Below are positions 37,201 through 44,619 of a stretch of DNA of 64,000 nucleotides, piece by piece. How positions within the stretch are numbered: position 1 is the first letter of the stretch; each line of letters starts with the position of its first letter. The stretch lies in the NCBI RefSeq assembly GCF_021389975.1, contig NZ_CP089981.1:1010501-1074500 (forward strand). Reading direction: 5' to 3'. The notes below the pieces were generated by a model. The model was not told where the DNA came from. It worked only from the letters and a program-made list of their open reading frames with translations, and ran no database searches. The stretch comes from Fulvivirga ulvae. GTDB taxonomy: Bacteria; Bacteroidota; Bacteroidia; Cytophagales; Cyclobacteriaceae. The translations under genes and the position numbers were made by a program.

Positions 37201-38064
37201 GGTGGCCGGGCCAAGGGATACTACTGCTACATCCCCAATTCTTACAGGGACATTATTTACAGATTTAATAACGGCTTTTTCAATATCTTCAACTGTTTCA
37301 ATATAGCCCAGACCTCTTACAAGATACTCTGCTTTATTAATCTCCAGTGTCTTTGCCCCCACATCACGATTGGTGTTTTTTACCGCTGCCATTACATCCT
37401 GCAAACCCAACCCGTAGGCTTTCAAAGCTTCCGGACGCACATCTATCTGGTACTCTTTAACAAAGCCACCAACAGAAGCTACTTCTGATACACCTTCGGC
37501 GGAAGAAAGTGCATACCTGACATAAAAATCCTGAATGGTCCTCAACTCTTGCGGATCCCACCCTCCAGTGGGGTTACCATCCTTATCACGACCTTCAAGC
37601 GTATACCAGTAAATCTGCCCCAATGCTGTAGCATCAGGTCCAAGGGAAGGTTGTACATTATCGGGAAGTAAACCTGAGGGCATAGAGCTTAGTTTTTCCA
37701 GCACCCTTGATCTTGACCAGTAAAACTCCACATCTTCATTGAAAATGATGTAAATGCTGGAAAAACCAAACATGGAAGTACTTCTAATGGACTTGACTCC
37801 CGGAATACCCAGTAAAGAAGTGGTCAACGGGTAAGTAATCTGATCCTCAATATCCTGAGGAGAACGCCCGGGCCACTCGGTAAATACTATCTGCTGATTT
37901 TCCCCCAAATCAGGAATAGCATCAACAGGTACCGGGTCGCGAGGAAGAAAGTCCAGTTCCCAGTCAAAGGGTGCAGTCACTAAACCCCAACCGGCAAAAA
38001 GAATTATGATCAGGGCTGTAACCAGCTTGTTTTCGAGAAAAAAGCGTATTACGTTATTTAACAT
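34255..38064 (-). CDS. cusA: CusA/CzcA-family heavy-metal RND permease
   Basis: A 1269-residue inner membrane proton antiporter. The N-terminus MLNNVIRFFLENKLVTALII begins the first helix; ITEWPG-type and PDLGENQQIVFTEWPGRSPQ blocks are typical of heavy-metal RND pumps. Porter repeats appear twice, and the TM4 relay segment GIAIAIGTMVDLGIILTENV is intact. The protein is about 220 residues longer than E. coli CusA. The extra part lies around residues 525-690 and adds several hydrophobic helices, as is seen in other Bacteroidota members. The substrate is inferred as Cu(I)/Ag(I) from the HMBD and DUF3347 neighbours. Confidence 0.92.
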   Translation of the reverse strand: MLNNVIRFFLENKLVTALIIILFAGWGLVTAPFDWELDFLPRDPVPVDAIPDLGENQQIVFTEWPGRSPQDIEDQITYPLTTSLLGIPGVKSIRSTSMFGFSSIYIIFNEDVEFYWSRSRVLEKLSSMPSGLLPDNVQPSLGPDATALGQIYWYTLEGRDKDGNPTGGWDPQELRTIQDFYVRYALSSAEGVSEVASVGGFVKEYQIDVRPEALKAYGLGLQDVMAAVKNTNRDVGAKTLEINKAEYLVRGLGYIETVEDIEKAVIKSVNNVPVRIGDVAVVSLGPATRRGVLDKGGAEVTGGVVVARYGSNPLQVIKNVKGKIAEVEKGLPVKTLEDGSISKVTIVPFYDRTQLIYETLGTLEEALSLEILITILVIIVMVLNLRVSMIISFLLPLAVLMVFIAMRYTNVDANIVALSGIAIAIGTMVDLGIILTENVIKYLDENKGKNLLETIYEASAEVSGAIVTAVSTTIISFIPVFTLEAAEGKLFRPLAFTKTFALASAVIIALFILPALAHWLFGLKIERQKIRKWLNVVIVPVGVLIAFTFSTWAGMVVLLFGVVGVVKGFTRFNHWAIRHGEVTVSVLAVVWLLAMHWLPLGAGKSLLLNIIFVALVVGAVLGGSLLLVRYYSSILSWCLYNRFKFLIIPTFIILFGVVVWQGFNKVFGFVAHGFDAVNVNIRTTSVWSGLAHNFPGIGKEFMPSLNEGSFLLMPTSMPHAGIEENIKTLRSLDMQVSTIPEVDMVVGKLGRVESALDPAPISMYENVINYKPEYVVDESGRRMRFKTDDEDRFILNSGEVLSRNEIIALRLPAEKLVEDENGSFFRNWRDEIKSTDDIWNEIVKATELPGVTSAPKLQPIETRLVMLQTGMRAPMGIKIAGPDLETLESFGFALEQILKTVPSVKKEAVFADRVVGKPYIQIDIDRDAIARYGLSIEQVQMAIETGIGGMKLSTTVEGRERFPIRIRYPRELRDDPRELEQILVMTPSGAQIPLGQLASIEFLRGPQMIKSEETFLTSYVLFDKNTGFAEVDVVHDAQRAIRERIDSGALEVPAGVSFRFSGTYENQLRAEKRLGIIVPLVLVIIFLIMYFQFRSVTTSLQVFTGIAVAFGGGFMMIWLYGQAWFADFAFADIPLRELFQMKTINLSVAVWVGFIALFGIATDDGVLMATYLDQRFAGQVFKTKEAIRQAVVDAGERRVRPAMMTTATTLIALVPILTSTGKGSDIMVPMAIPIFGGMTIAIITIFVVPVLYGWRQENRLKKRQHNENG

Positions 38065-38145
38065 AAAAATATCTGTTGAACATGATGAATAAGACCTTAA
38101 CAGAGCAAGCCATCACTCTGCAGGAAATGTTACTAACAGATTATT

Positions 38146-38583
38146 TTATAAAAGAAATGACTGAACCATAACGGGAATGTCACGGTCAATCGGAGGCGGT
38201 CTGTATTGTGTGGTAAAATCTACATGTGCATCCCAACGGGTAATTGACGTGTGTACTGAATGTTGGGGAGCAATAAAATCAAAAGAGTGGTCTACTATGA
38301 TTTTCGCTGTTGCTACAGCTTCGTAAGCCGATGGATCAAGTTGGATATCCTCATTATCGCAACAATCTTTTTTGACTTTGGCAGCCATCTCCTTGTGCAT
38401 AGGACAAGGTTTTTTGACAGGTTGCTCGTATTTACATACCTCTGCTTTACCAAATAGCCTGAAGGATTTGAGCTGCCCTGAACAATAGTGGGCACTAAGC
38501 TGAAACCCTGTACTGGTAACAAATATGATCGCCGCCAAACCTATGGCGGAAATTTTTCTGATCATATTTTTACCGTTACTCAT
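38146..38583 (-). CDS. HYC_CC_PP family protein
   Basis: A 145-residue exported or membrane-anchored protein, matching a Bacteroidota family named from its motifs: HYC in SAHYCSGQLKSF, CC in VKKDCCDNEDI and PP in QYRPPPIDRDIPV. It is first in the Cus-type operon, 81 bases before cusA, behind a consensus promoter. Cys and His residues plus the context suggest a periplasmic metal-binding accessory role; no experimental function is known to me. Confidence 0.8.
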   Translation of the reverse strand: MSNGKNMIRKISAIGLAAIIFVTSTGFQLSAHYCSGQLKSFRLFGKAEVCKYEQPVKKPCPMHKEMAAKVKKDCCDNEDIQLDPSAYEAVATAKIIVDHSFDFIAPQHSVHTSITRWDAHVDFTTQYRPPPIDRDIPVMVQSFLL

Positions 38584-38617
38584 TGATTACAAAGACTTGC
38601 CCATTGTTTAACTCTTG

Positions 38618-38648
38618 CAAAAGTACAAAGGTTTCAAAAAAATTCAAA
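38618..38648 (-). promoter_or_regulatory. Consensus promoter of the Cus-type operon
   Basis: On the minus strand TTTG (38645-38648), a 19-base spacer and TACTTTTG (38618-38625) match the Bacteroidota promoter exactly. The start would be near 38612, about 29 bases before the HYC_CC_PP ATG. Confidence 0.65.
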
Positions 38649-38872
38649 AAGTGGTTTTACCAAGCTGATAAATAAACCAACGATGAGCTATTCCCCATTC
38701 TGACCAACAAAAGCAGGTAAGAAAATACGTTTGTTGTACAAATTGTGATATTATTGTACTACAGAATCAAAATTTGCTTTATTAACACTTGTATACATGC
38801 CTTGCTTTGTCGGGACTATTCGAAATTCACCGACGCTGCGATAGGGATGCATAACCAAACTTAACCAATTTC

Positions 38873-39706
38873 ATGAAACAGTTGCTTCGAAAGTACTCCA
38901 TCCTGTTTATTGCTTCAACCTTGCTGGTTGCCTGTGCCACCGAGAACCAAACTACCAAAGTTGCTTCACCTGCCACATCGATTCCCGCCGAAAAGCAGAT
39001 GTCGCAACAGCTTGTAACGAGTGTTTTATGGTACCAAAAATCAGCAGAAATGGTTGCTGCCTATTTACAGGCCTACAAATATGCGGAAATGCTGGTCGAC
39101 TCGAAGCTAAAGACTATAAGATCGAGGCTACCATTAGCCGTAGTACTTGACATTGACGAAACCGTGCTTGACAATAGTCCCTATGAAGCCCAACTAATCG
39201 AAAAAGGTAAAACATATGAATCGGCCACATGGAAGTTATGGACTGACGAAGCTCGGGCAAAAGCACTTCCGGGAGCACTTGAATTTGTGAATTTCGCCAA
39301 AGAGAAGGGGGTTGAAATATTTTACATTTCAAACAGGAAAACGGATGAGCTTGAATCCACCATTGAAAATTTAAAAAAATACAGGTTCCCCGATGCGGAT
39401 GAGAAACATGTAATTTTAAAAAGTAGTACAAGTGATAAAACCGCACGAAGAGGGAAGGTATCCTCCACGCACACCATATTAGTCTTTGTGGGAGACAACC
39501 TTACGGACTATTCTGAGCTCTATGCTGACAGAGGTAGTGATATGGGCAAGGAGCTAGTCTTGAAAAATAAAGAAGAACTCTTATACAACTTTGTTATTTT
39601 ACCTAACCCAATGTATGGAGAATGGGAAGGTGCTATTTATAATAATGACTATAGCATAAGCAACGAATTGAAATTACAAAAACGTCAACAGGTCCTTGAT
39701 AAGTAA
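38873..39706 (+). CDS. 5'-nucleotidase, lipoprotein e(P4) family acid phosphatase
   Basis: A 277-residue lipoprotein (lipobox LVAC, Cys21) of the class C DDDD acid phosphatases. The nucleophile motif is VVLDIDETVLDNSPYEAQ, followed by ATWKLWTDEARAKALPGALE, YISNRK and the final FVGDNLTDYSELY. In Haemophilus the family dephosphorylates NMN and other nucleotides at the outer membrane so that nucleosides can be taken up. The enzyme looks complete. No transporter lies beside it. Confidence 0.92.
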   Translation: MKQLLRKYSILFIASTLLVACATENQTTKVASPATSIPAEKQMSQQLVTSVLWYQKSAEMVAAYLQAYKYAEMLVDSKLKTIRSRLPLAVVLDIDETVLDNSPYEAQLIEKGKTYESATWKLWTDEARAKALPGALEFVNFAKEKGVEIFYISNRKTDELESTIENLKKYRFPDADEKHVILKSSTSDKTARRGKVSSTHTILVFVGDNLTDYSELYADRGSDMGKELVLKNKEELLYNFVILPNPMYGEWEGAIYNNDYSISNELKLQKRQQVLDK

Positions 39707-39814
39707 GCTTTTGCAACAGACCGGAATCAAATTAAATATAAGAAAGCACGTTCGCTGGCTTTACAATTCAATAAAATCAGGATTAATTTCTTAATTTATC
39801 CATAATTTACAGTT

Positions 39815-39870
39815 TGACATAACTGCTTTTAAAAGTTGAACATTTGCACTGTTTAAAAGCAGTTATGTCA
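39815..39870. repeat. 19-bp perfect inverted repeat touching a start codon
   Basis: TGACATAACTGCTTTTAAA (39815-39833) and its exact complement (39852-39870) flank an 18-base loop. The right arm ends on the A of the ATG at 39870. It may be a terminator of the e(P4) gene, an operator, or a hairpin that hides the start. Confidence 0.7.
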
Positions 39871-40118
39871 TGTTTTACACTCTAAAGATCAATGCTGTTC
39901 ATGGTAATACCTCTCCCGTTGAAAATGAGGTTACCATCAAGTTTAACAAAGCACCCCAACACGGCAAAATCCATTTTGTAGCTTTGGATCACAAAATGGC
40001 CAGCAATATTTACAGAAGAAATACCGGGCAGCAGAAAGCTGACAAATATCAGGTGGAGATTACCTGCTATGATAATGAGGAAAGGGTGACTTACCTGAAT
40101 TCGAGGGAGATAGCTTAA
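39870..40118 (+). CDS. Small protein of unknown function
   Basis: An 82-residue protein, basic overall, with beta-type alternation (EVTIKFNKAPQHGKIHFVAL and DKYQVEITCYDNEERVTYLN). No signal peptide or known motif. Its ATG sits at the base of the large inverted repeat 39815-39870. Codon use looks coding, but the size keeps this tentative. Confidence 0.5.
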   Translation: MFYTLKINAVHGNTSPVENEVTIKFNKAPQHGKIHFVALDHKMASNIYRRNTGQQKADKYQVEITCYDNEERVTYLNSREIA

Positions 40119-40285
40119 GAATATAAAGGATAACCATCCAACTCTGCTCCTGATTGGATATAAATGCAAACAGGGAAAAGCCGGTTTTACCTTCAGACTT
40201 GCCCTAACAGCACTTACCTCCGCTATTTGTTCCTTTTCGGATCAATGTTTGAATTTCAGTTCAATTCGTTGCTTATGCTCCTTCA

Positions 40286-41809
40286 TTATTTTATTGGCTC
40301 GTACTTAAAATCCTTAAATCTTACTTTGCCGCGCCCCATAGATACCAGGCCGATGCGCAAGCTCAAAAAATCGCTTAATACGTTATGATGGTAACCCGAT
40401 GCATCAAAAGAATTTTCAATTTTAACCCATCTTGTACCGTCTGTGCTGTAATACATATCTACTACATTATTAACATTTTTAAGCTTTAGATACACATGAT
40501 CATTAATTACATCTTTCTCTGTGGGAAATTGCCAGCCTCGCAGATTTGCCAGTATATTTTTATGATCAGCCAGTATCCCGGAATATATCTTGTGGTTATA
40601 AAACAATACTAACCCGGCAATGGCATCACCTTCAATTTCAATTTCAACCTGGGCTGAATACGAATGATCTGCCGGTATAGTAAGTAACGGTAAACTCTCT
40701 GGTATTGAACCGCCTTTAGCTATAATCTCAATACTATTGTTTGCGATATTGTAACGGCCCGGATCATACTTGCCAAAAAATTTCCATTGCATGTCAAGTT
40801 CATTACCCTCAAAATCATCATTAAGCGAATAGGTAGATTTAAAAGGCTTTTGTGCCGGTCTTGCAGTTGGTTTTTCCAGATCAAAGTCATCGGGCAATTT
40901 ATACCAACCATCCTCGGTCCACTCTACCGGGGCCAGCAAAGTCTGGCGCCCCATATTGTAGTGGTCTTTTTCGTATCCATGAAACATCATCCACCATTCA
41001 TGGCTGGCATTTTCAAAAACAGTACCATGCCCCACTGACCACCATCTGTCAGAAGTGCTCTGAGCCCGGATAATCGGGTTGTATGGAGAATTTTCCCATG
41101 GCCCTAAAGGTGATTTTGAGCGTGCAGAAATAACCATGTGACCTGTAGCAGGGCCTGCGGTTCCACCTTCCGCCACAGTCAAATAATAGTATTGGCCTCT
41201 TTTAAATAATTTTGGCCCTTCCATACAAAAACATTCAATCGTCCAATCCCTAGGAATAGGCCATCCGTCATATACATGTTTAAATTCGCCCACTACCGAT
41301 AAACCATCCTTAGATAACTGCACATATCCGCCGCTGCTGAAATACAGGTATCTGTTACCCTTATCATCTGCTACATGCCCCGGGTCAATATTTCCGATTT
41401 TCAGATCAATTGGATCACTCCATTTCCCATCGATAGCATCAGCAACTATAACATAGTTGGTATTGTTAGCAGGGAAATAGATGTAGTATTTACCATTATG
41501 CTTTACAAGGTCAGGAGCCCATACAGAACCGATATATTTGGTTAATGCGCTTTTAATAGGGTTCCAGCTGATCAGGTCTTTTGAGTGCCAGATAGTTAGA
41601 CCGGGATAATATTCAAAAGAAGAGTGAACGACATAATAGTCGTCACCATCTGCTAAAATACTCGGATCCGGGTAATCCCCTGAAAATACAGGATTCATAA
41701 ATTTATCTGTATTTGTAAATTTGGTATCCTTCCGGGCTTGCGCATTCAGCATCGCACAGGCTACAATTGACAAGATCACAGTTGTAATATTTACTTTCAT
41801 GTCGATCAA
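40286..41809 (-). CDS. Glycoside hydrolase family 43 protein
   Basis: A 507-residue secreted enzyme; ATG at 41800 gives the signal peptide MKVNITTVILSIVACAMLNA. The five-bladed GH43 propeller shows catalytic base D in FSGDYPDPSI, the pKa-modulating D in SVWAPDLVKHNGKYYIYF, and the general acid E in CMEGPKLFKRG. A C-terminal beta-sandwich (about residues 330-507) is like the C2 domain of GH43 beta-xylosidases. Substrate is probably xylan or arabinan oligosaccharides. No SusC/SusD or other carbohydrate genes are adjacent, so it is not in a visible utilisation locus. Confidence 0.92.
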   Translation of the reverse strand: MIDMKVNITTVILSIVACAMLNAQARKDTKFTNTDKFMNPVFSGDYPDPSILADGDDYYVVHSSFEYYPGLTIWHSKDLISWNPIKSALTKYIGSVWAPDLVKHNGKYYIYFPANNTNYVIVADAIDGKWSDPIDLKIGNIDPGHVADDKGNRYLYFSSGGYVQLSKDGLSVVGEFKHVYDGWPIPRDWTIECFCMEGPKLFKRGQYYYLTVAEGGTAGPATGHMVISARSKSPLGPWENSPYNPIIRAQSTSDRWWSVGHGTVFENASHEWWMMFHGYEKDHYNMGRQTLLAPVEWTEDGWYKLPDDFDLEKPTARPAQKPFKSTYSLNDDFEGNELDMQWKFFGKYDPGRYNIANNSIEIIAKGGSIPESLPLLTIPADHSYSAQVEIEIEGDAIAGLVLFYNHKIYSGILADHKNILANLRGWQFPTEKDVINDHVYLKLKNVNNVVDMYYSTDGTRWVKIENSFDASGYHHNVLSDFLSLRIGLVSMGRGKVRFKDFKYEPIK

Positions 41810-42082
41810 TATGATTATGGTTGGAGTAAGAACTTTTACAATTTATACTGTTGAGCCAGACTGATTTATAATGCGAGGAGCAGCTATATCTAGACGGCAG
41901 AGCTGACTTAATCTTTCGGACATTTTGTCCAGAAACATCTCTCGTATTCAGTTTAGCAGGTTAACTCGCTTTCTAATTCCTGTCATGTAAAGCTGCGGTA
42001 AGCCTAAAGGGGTAAGGCATTCCCAACTTTATATTCTGCCAAGGGGATGCAGAGACGTATAGACATGGGGCTGCAAGATAAT
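41810..42082. other. Spacer without a gene
   Basis: No convincing ORF. A small palindrome GGACA-TTT-TGTCC lies at 41918-41930. The stretch should hold the GH43 promoter (minus strand), but no TAnnTTTG element was clear. Confidence 0.5.
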
Positions 42083-42119
42083 AAAAAAGGTGAAATTACA
42101 ATTGTAACTTCACCTTTTG
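42083..42119 (-). terminator. Terminator of tRNA-Arg
   Basis: A near-perfect stem of 17 bp with one mismatch (42085-42101 with 42102-42118), followed on the minus strand by a T-rich tail, directly at the 3' end of the tRNA. Confidence 0.75.
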
Positions 42120-42193
42120 TGACCTCGTCAGGATTCAAACCTGAAACCTCCTGAGCCGTAATCAGGTGCTCTATTCAGTTGAGCTACGAGGCC
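42120..42193 (-). tRNA. tRNA-Arg (anticodon ACG)
   Basis: A full cloverleaf of 74 bases. Acceptor GGCCTCG pairs with CGAGGTC (one G-U), discriminator A. The D arm is GCTC/GAGC, the anticodon stem CCTGA/TCAGG with loop TTACGGC, so the anticodon is ACG (read as ICG). The T arm is TCAGG/CCTGA with loop TTTGAAT. CCA is not encoded. It should decode CGU, CGC and CGA. Confidence 0.96.
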
Positions 42194-42302
42194 ATCTCAG
42201 TTAGCAGTTATTCGCCCGGAATTTACCGGACATTTAAGCCGGCCGAACGATTTGCTAACGCGGTGCAAATGTAAATAATTATTCTTCTTAAAAAAAGTCT
42301 TA

Positions 42303-42336
42303 TTGATTCGTACTTCTTTAAAAAACCTTATCTTTG
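42303..42336 (+). promoter_or_regulatory. Probable promoter of the barrel protein gene
   Basis: TATCTTTG at 42329-42336 matches TAnnTTTG. The nearest -33 TTG is at 42303-42305, spacing 23, at the upper limit. The start would be near 42342, 35 bases before the ATG. Confidence 0.45.
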
Positions 42337-42376
42337 CCCACCTACAATAAAAATGAGGGATTTAGGTTAAGATATT

Positions 42377-43141
42377 ATGAAAAAAATTTTTATTTACATA
42401 CTTACTTTAGGCATTGCCACCGGTACTTATGCAGGAGACAATGACCATCCTGAAAATGGTGATAAACCATTGGCTCAACTGTCCCCCATGAAGATCAGAG
42501 ACAGGGCAGCCCGACCTGACGTTCCCGGTACATTTTTAATTGATATTGGTTGGAATATGCTCCAAAGTGCTCCGGACGCATTTGAAACCAGCCTTATAGG
42601 ATCACGAACTATCAACATGTACTACTATTATGATGTACCAATTGGTAATTCAAATTTTGTATTTATGCCTGGTATTGGCGTTGGTCTTAACAAATTCAAA
42701 TTTGACGATGATGTTACCTTAGTTCAGGATGTTGACAATAACGGCAACACAGTAGTTACCCTTGAAGAGTTGAATGAAGACTGGGATGTTAAAAAATCTC
42801 AGCTTGCAGCCAACTATATTGATATCCCTCTTGAATTGCGTTTTTATACTAACCCCGATGATAAAAAAAGGAGCTTTAATGTAAGTGTTGGAGGAAGAGC
42901 CGGCATCAGATTTAGCTCTCATACTAAATTAAAGTATGAAACTGATGATGAGAACATTAAAACCAAAGTAAAAAAGGACTATGGTCTCAACAGATTTCGC
43001 TATGGAGTTACAGGAAGAGTAGGCATTGGCGGCTTCAACCTTTTCTATTACCATGGCCTTTCAGAGATGTTCGATGATGGACCCGAGGACACTGAGAACA
43101 TGACGAATATAACCATCGGACTTTCCTTTACAGGATTCTAA
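42377..43141 (+). CDS. Outer membrane beta-barrel protein
   Basis: A 254-residue protein with a signal peptide ending TYAGD. The mature part alternates aromatic and small residues (MYYYYDVPIGNSNFVFMPGI, SFNVSVGGRAGIRFS, VGIGGFNLFYYHGLSEMF) and ends in GLSFTGF, a typical barrel C-terminal Phe. It resembles PorT/OmpW-like eight-stranded barrels of Bacteroidota, with acidic loops. Function unknown. Confidence 0.8.
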   Translation: MKKIFIYILTLGIATGTYAGDNDHPENGDKPLAQLSPMKIRDRAARPDVPGTFLIDIGWNMLQSAPDAFETSLIGSRTINMYYYYDVPIGNSNFVFMPGIGVGLNKFKFDDDVTLVQDVDNNGNTVVTLEELNEDWDVKKSQLAANYIDIPLELRFYTNPDDKKRSFNVSVGGRAGIRFSSHTKLKYETDDENIKTKVKKDYGLNRFRYGVTGRVGIGGFNLFYYHGLSEMFDDGPEDTENMTNITIGLSFTGF

Positions 43142-43151
43142 AAAACCGAAG

Positions 43152-43194
43152 CAATAGAAAAGGGGATTTGAAATTCAAATCCCCTTTTCTATTG
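43152..43194. terminator. Very strong bidirectional terminator
   Basis: A 21-bp perfect inverted repeat (43152-43172 with 43174-43194) around a single central base, with CCCCTTTT runs. It separates the convergent barrel and enoyl-CoA hydratase genes. Confidence 0.85.
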
Positions 43195-43204
43195 ATCTAT
43201 AAAA

Positions 43205-43990
43205 TTATTTCCCTTTAAACTCTGACTTTCTTTTTTCCAAAAAAGCTGTAACTCCCTCTTTATAATCTTCCGAATTACCAGCAATCTCCTGACAATAAGC
43301 TTCATACTCGAGCATTTCATCAAGTGTAGAATTTCCTGATTTATTCAACATTTTCTTCATTAACCCAATAGCCCTGGTGGGAGCCTGAGCATAATAATCA
43401 GTGTAAACTTTTACAGCCTCATCAAGCTGACCAGCGGGTACAACTTTATTTACCAGCCCTATATCATAAGCTTCTTTCCCCTTTATTCTTGAACCCATAG
43501 TACTTAATTCGAAAGCTTTGGCACTACCTACCAGGCGCGGTAGAAAATAAGATGAACCCGAGTCGAGTACTAAACCTATATTAACAAACACCTCTGTAAG
43601 CATGGCTTCTTCTGCAGCCACAATCAGATCACAGGCCAAAGCTATAGAGCATCCCGCACCGGCGGCTACACCATTCAATCGACAGATGATCGGCTTCGGC
43701 AGATTTCTCATAGCCCGGATAATGGGATTATAGCGTTTGTGAAGAGAATCTATAAAAGATCTCTTTTCCTGACCTGAAGAAGCCTTGAGGTCTTGTCCTG
43801 AGCAAAAGGCTTTACCTTCACCAGTAAGCACAATAACCCGAACAGAATCATCCTTACCGACCTGCTTGAACACATCCTGCAGCTCATATGTGATACCATC
43901 ATTAAGGGCATTATATACTTCAGGCCTGTTAAGTGTTATTACGGCAACCCCGTTGTTATTTTCATATTTTAAAAATTCGTACATGATCAA
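43205..43990 (-). CDS. Enoyl-CoA hydratase/isomerase family protein
   Basis: A 261-residue crotonase-fold enzyme. VAVITLNRPEVYNALNDG opens the fold, FCSGQDLKASSG and NGVAAGAGCSIALACDLIVA form the oxyanion hole, and VFVNIGLVLDSGSSYFLPRL contains the Asp region typical of the PaaG-type isomerases rather than the two catalytic Glu of classical hydratases. It may therefore be a 1,2-epoxyphenylacetyl-CoA isomerase-like or delta-isomerase enzyme. It is not next to other paa genes. Start ATG 43982-43984 (MYEFLKY) is equally likely. Confidence 0.88.
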   Translation of the reverse strand: MIMYEFLKYENNNGVAVITLNRPEVYNALNDGITYELQDVFKQVGKDDSVRVIVLTGEGKAFCSGQDLKASSGQEKRSFIDSLHKRYNPIIRAMRNLPKPIICRLNGVAAGAGCSIALACDLIVAAEEAMLTEVFVNIGLVLDSGSSYFLPRLVGSAKAFELSTMGSRIKGKEAYDIGLVNKVVPAGQLDEAVKVYTDYYAQAPTRAIGLMKKMLNKSGNSTLDEMLEYEAYCQEIAGNSEDYKEGVTAFLEKRKSEFKGK

Positions 43991-43998
43991 TTGTTACT

Positions 43999-44619
43999 TT
44001 ATGTGAAAATATAAGCTGCCCCGAAATTAACAATAAATCCTAAAAGGGCACCAAAATGAACTTCTTCCGGGCTATGTGTATCCAGATATAGTCTGGCAGA
44101 GCTAACAACACCATGCAGGATCAACGCAGTGATTATCGGCCAGAATAACAGGCTATCGAGGTACCTGAAGTGAATGGCTACAAAAAAACCAAGTACTCCG
44201 GCTGTGCCTGTTGCATGTGCACTTATTTTGAAAAACATACTGATAACGGTAACTAAAAAAATCGTTGCAGTTATAGAACCCAACATAATCACCAGGGCGT
44301 TACCCAGTACAAGTTTTTCAGAGAAGAAATAAGCGGTAAGCCCATAATACACGGTAATGAAGAAAAAAGGCATTATTCTTTCCTTCCTGTTGTGAAGGTG
44401 AATACTGCTTATACTCTTGGTTAACTTCAGCATACCTACACTAAGCAAAGGAAGAATATAGGTCAGAATAAGTACCAGTAGCAAAATCAACAGAATGGAA
44501 TCGCTGCTGACAGGAAGTATACTCGTAGGAGCAAAGAAATACAACGATGCTACTAATAGTGTCGTCATCAATAATGGATGGAACACCACTGAAATGATAT
44601 TGGCCAGATTTTTCAGCAC
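43999..44619 (-). CDS. PAP2-like integral membrane protein
   Basis: A 206-residue protein with about six membrane helices. FKISAHATGTAGVLGF and SARLYLDTHSPEEVHFGALL resemble the second and third phosphatase motifs of the PAP2 superfamily (SxxH and SRxxLxxHxxxDVxxG), with Glu-Val replacing Asp-Val. The first motif KxxxxxxRP is represented only by HNRKERIMP. Catalytic activity on lipid phosphates is thus probable but unproven. It shares one base with rpoN, which suggests cotranscription. Confidence 0.7.
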   Translation of the reverse strand: MLKNLANIISVVFHPLLMTTLLVASLYFFAPTSILPVSSDSILLILLLVLILTYILPLLSVGMLKLTKSISSIHLHNRKERIMPFFFITVYYGLTAYFFSEKLVLGNALVIMLGSITATIFLVTVISMFFKISAHATGTAGVLGFFVAIHFRYLDSLLFWPIITALILHGVVSSARLYLDTHSPEEVHFGALLGFIVNFGAAYIFT

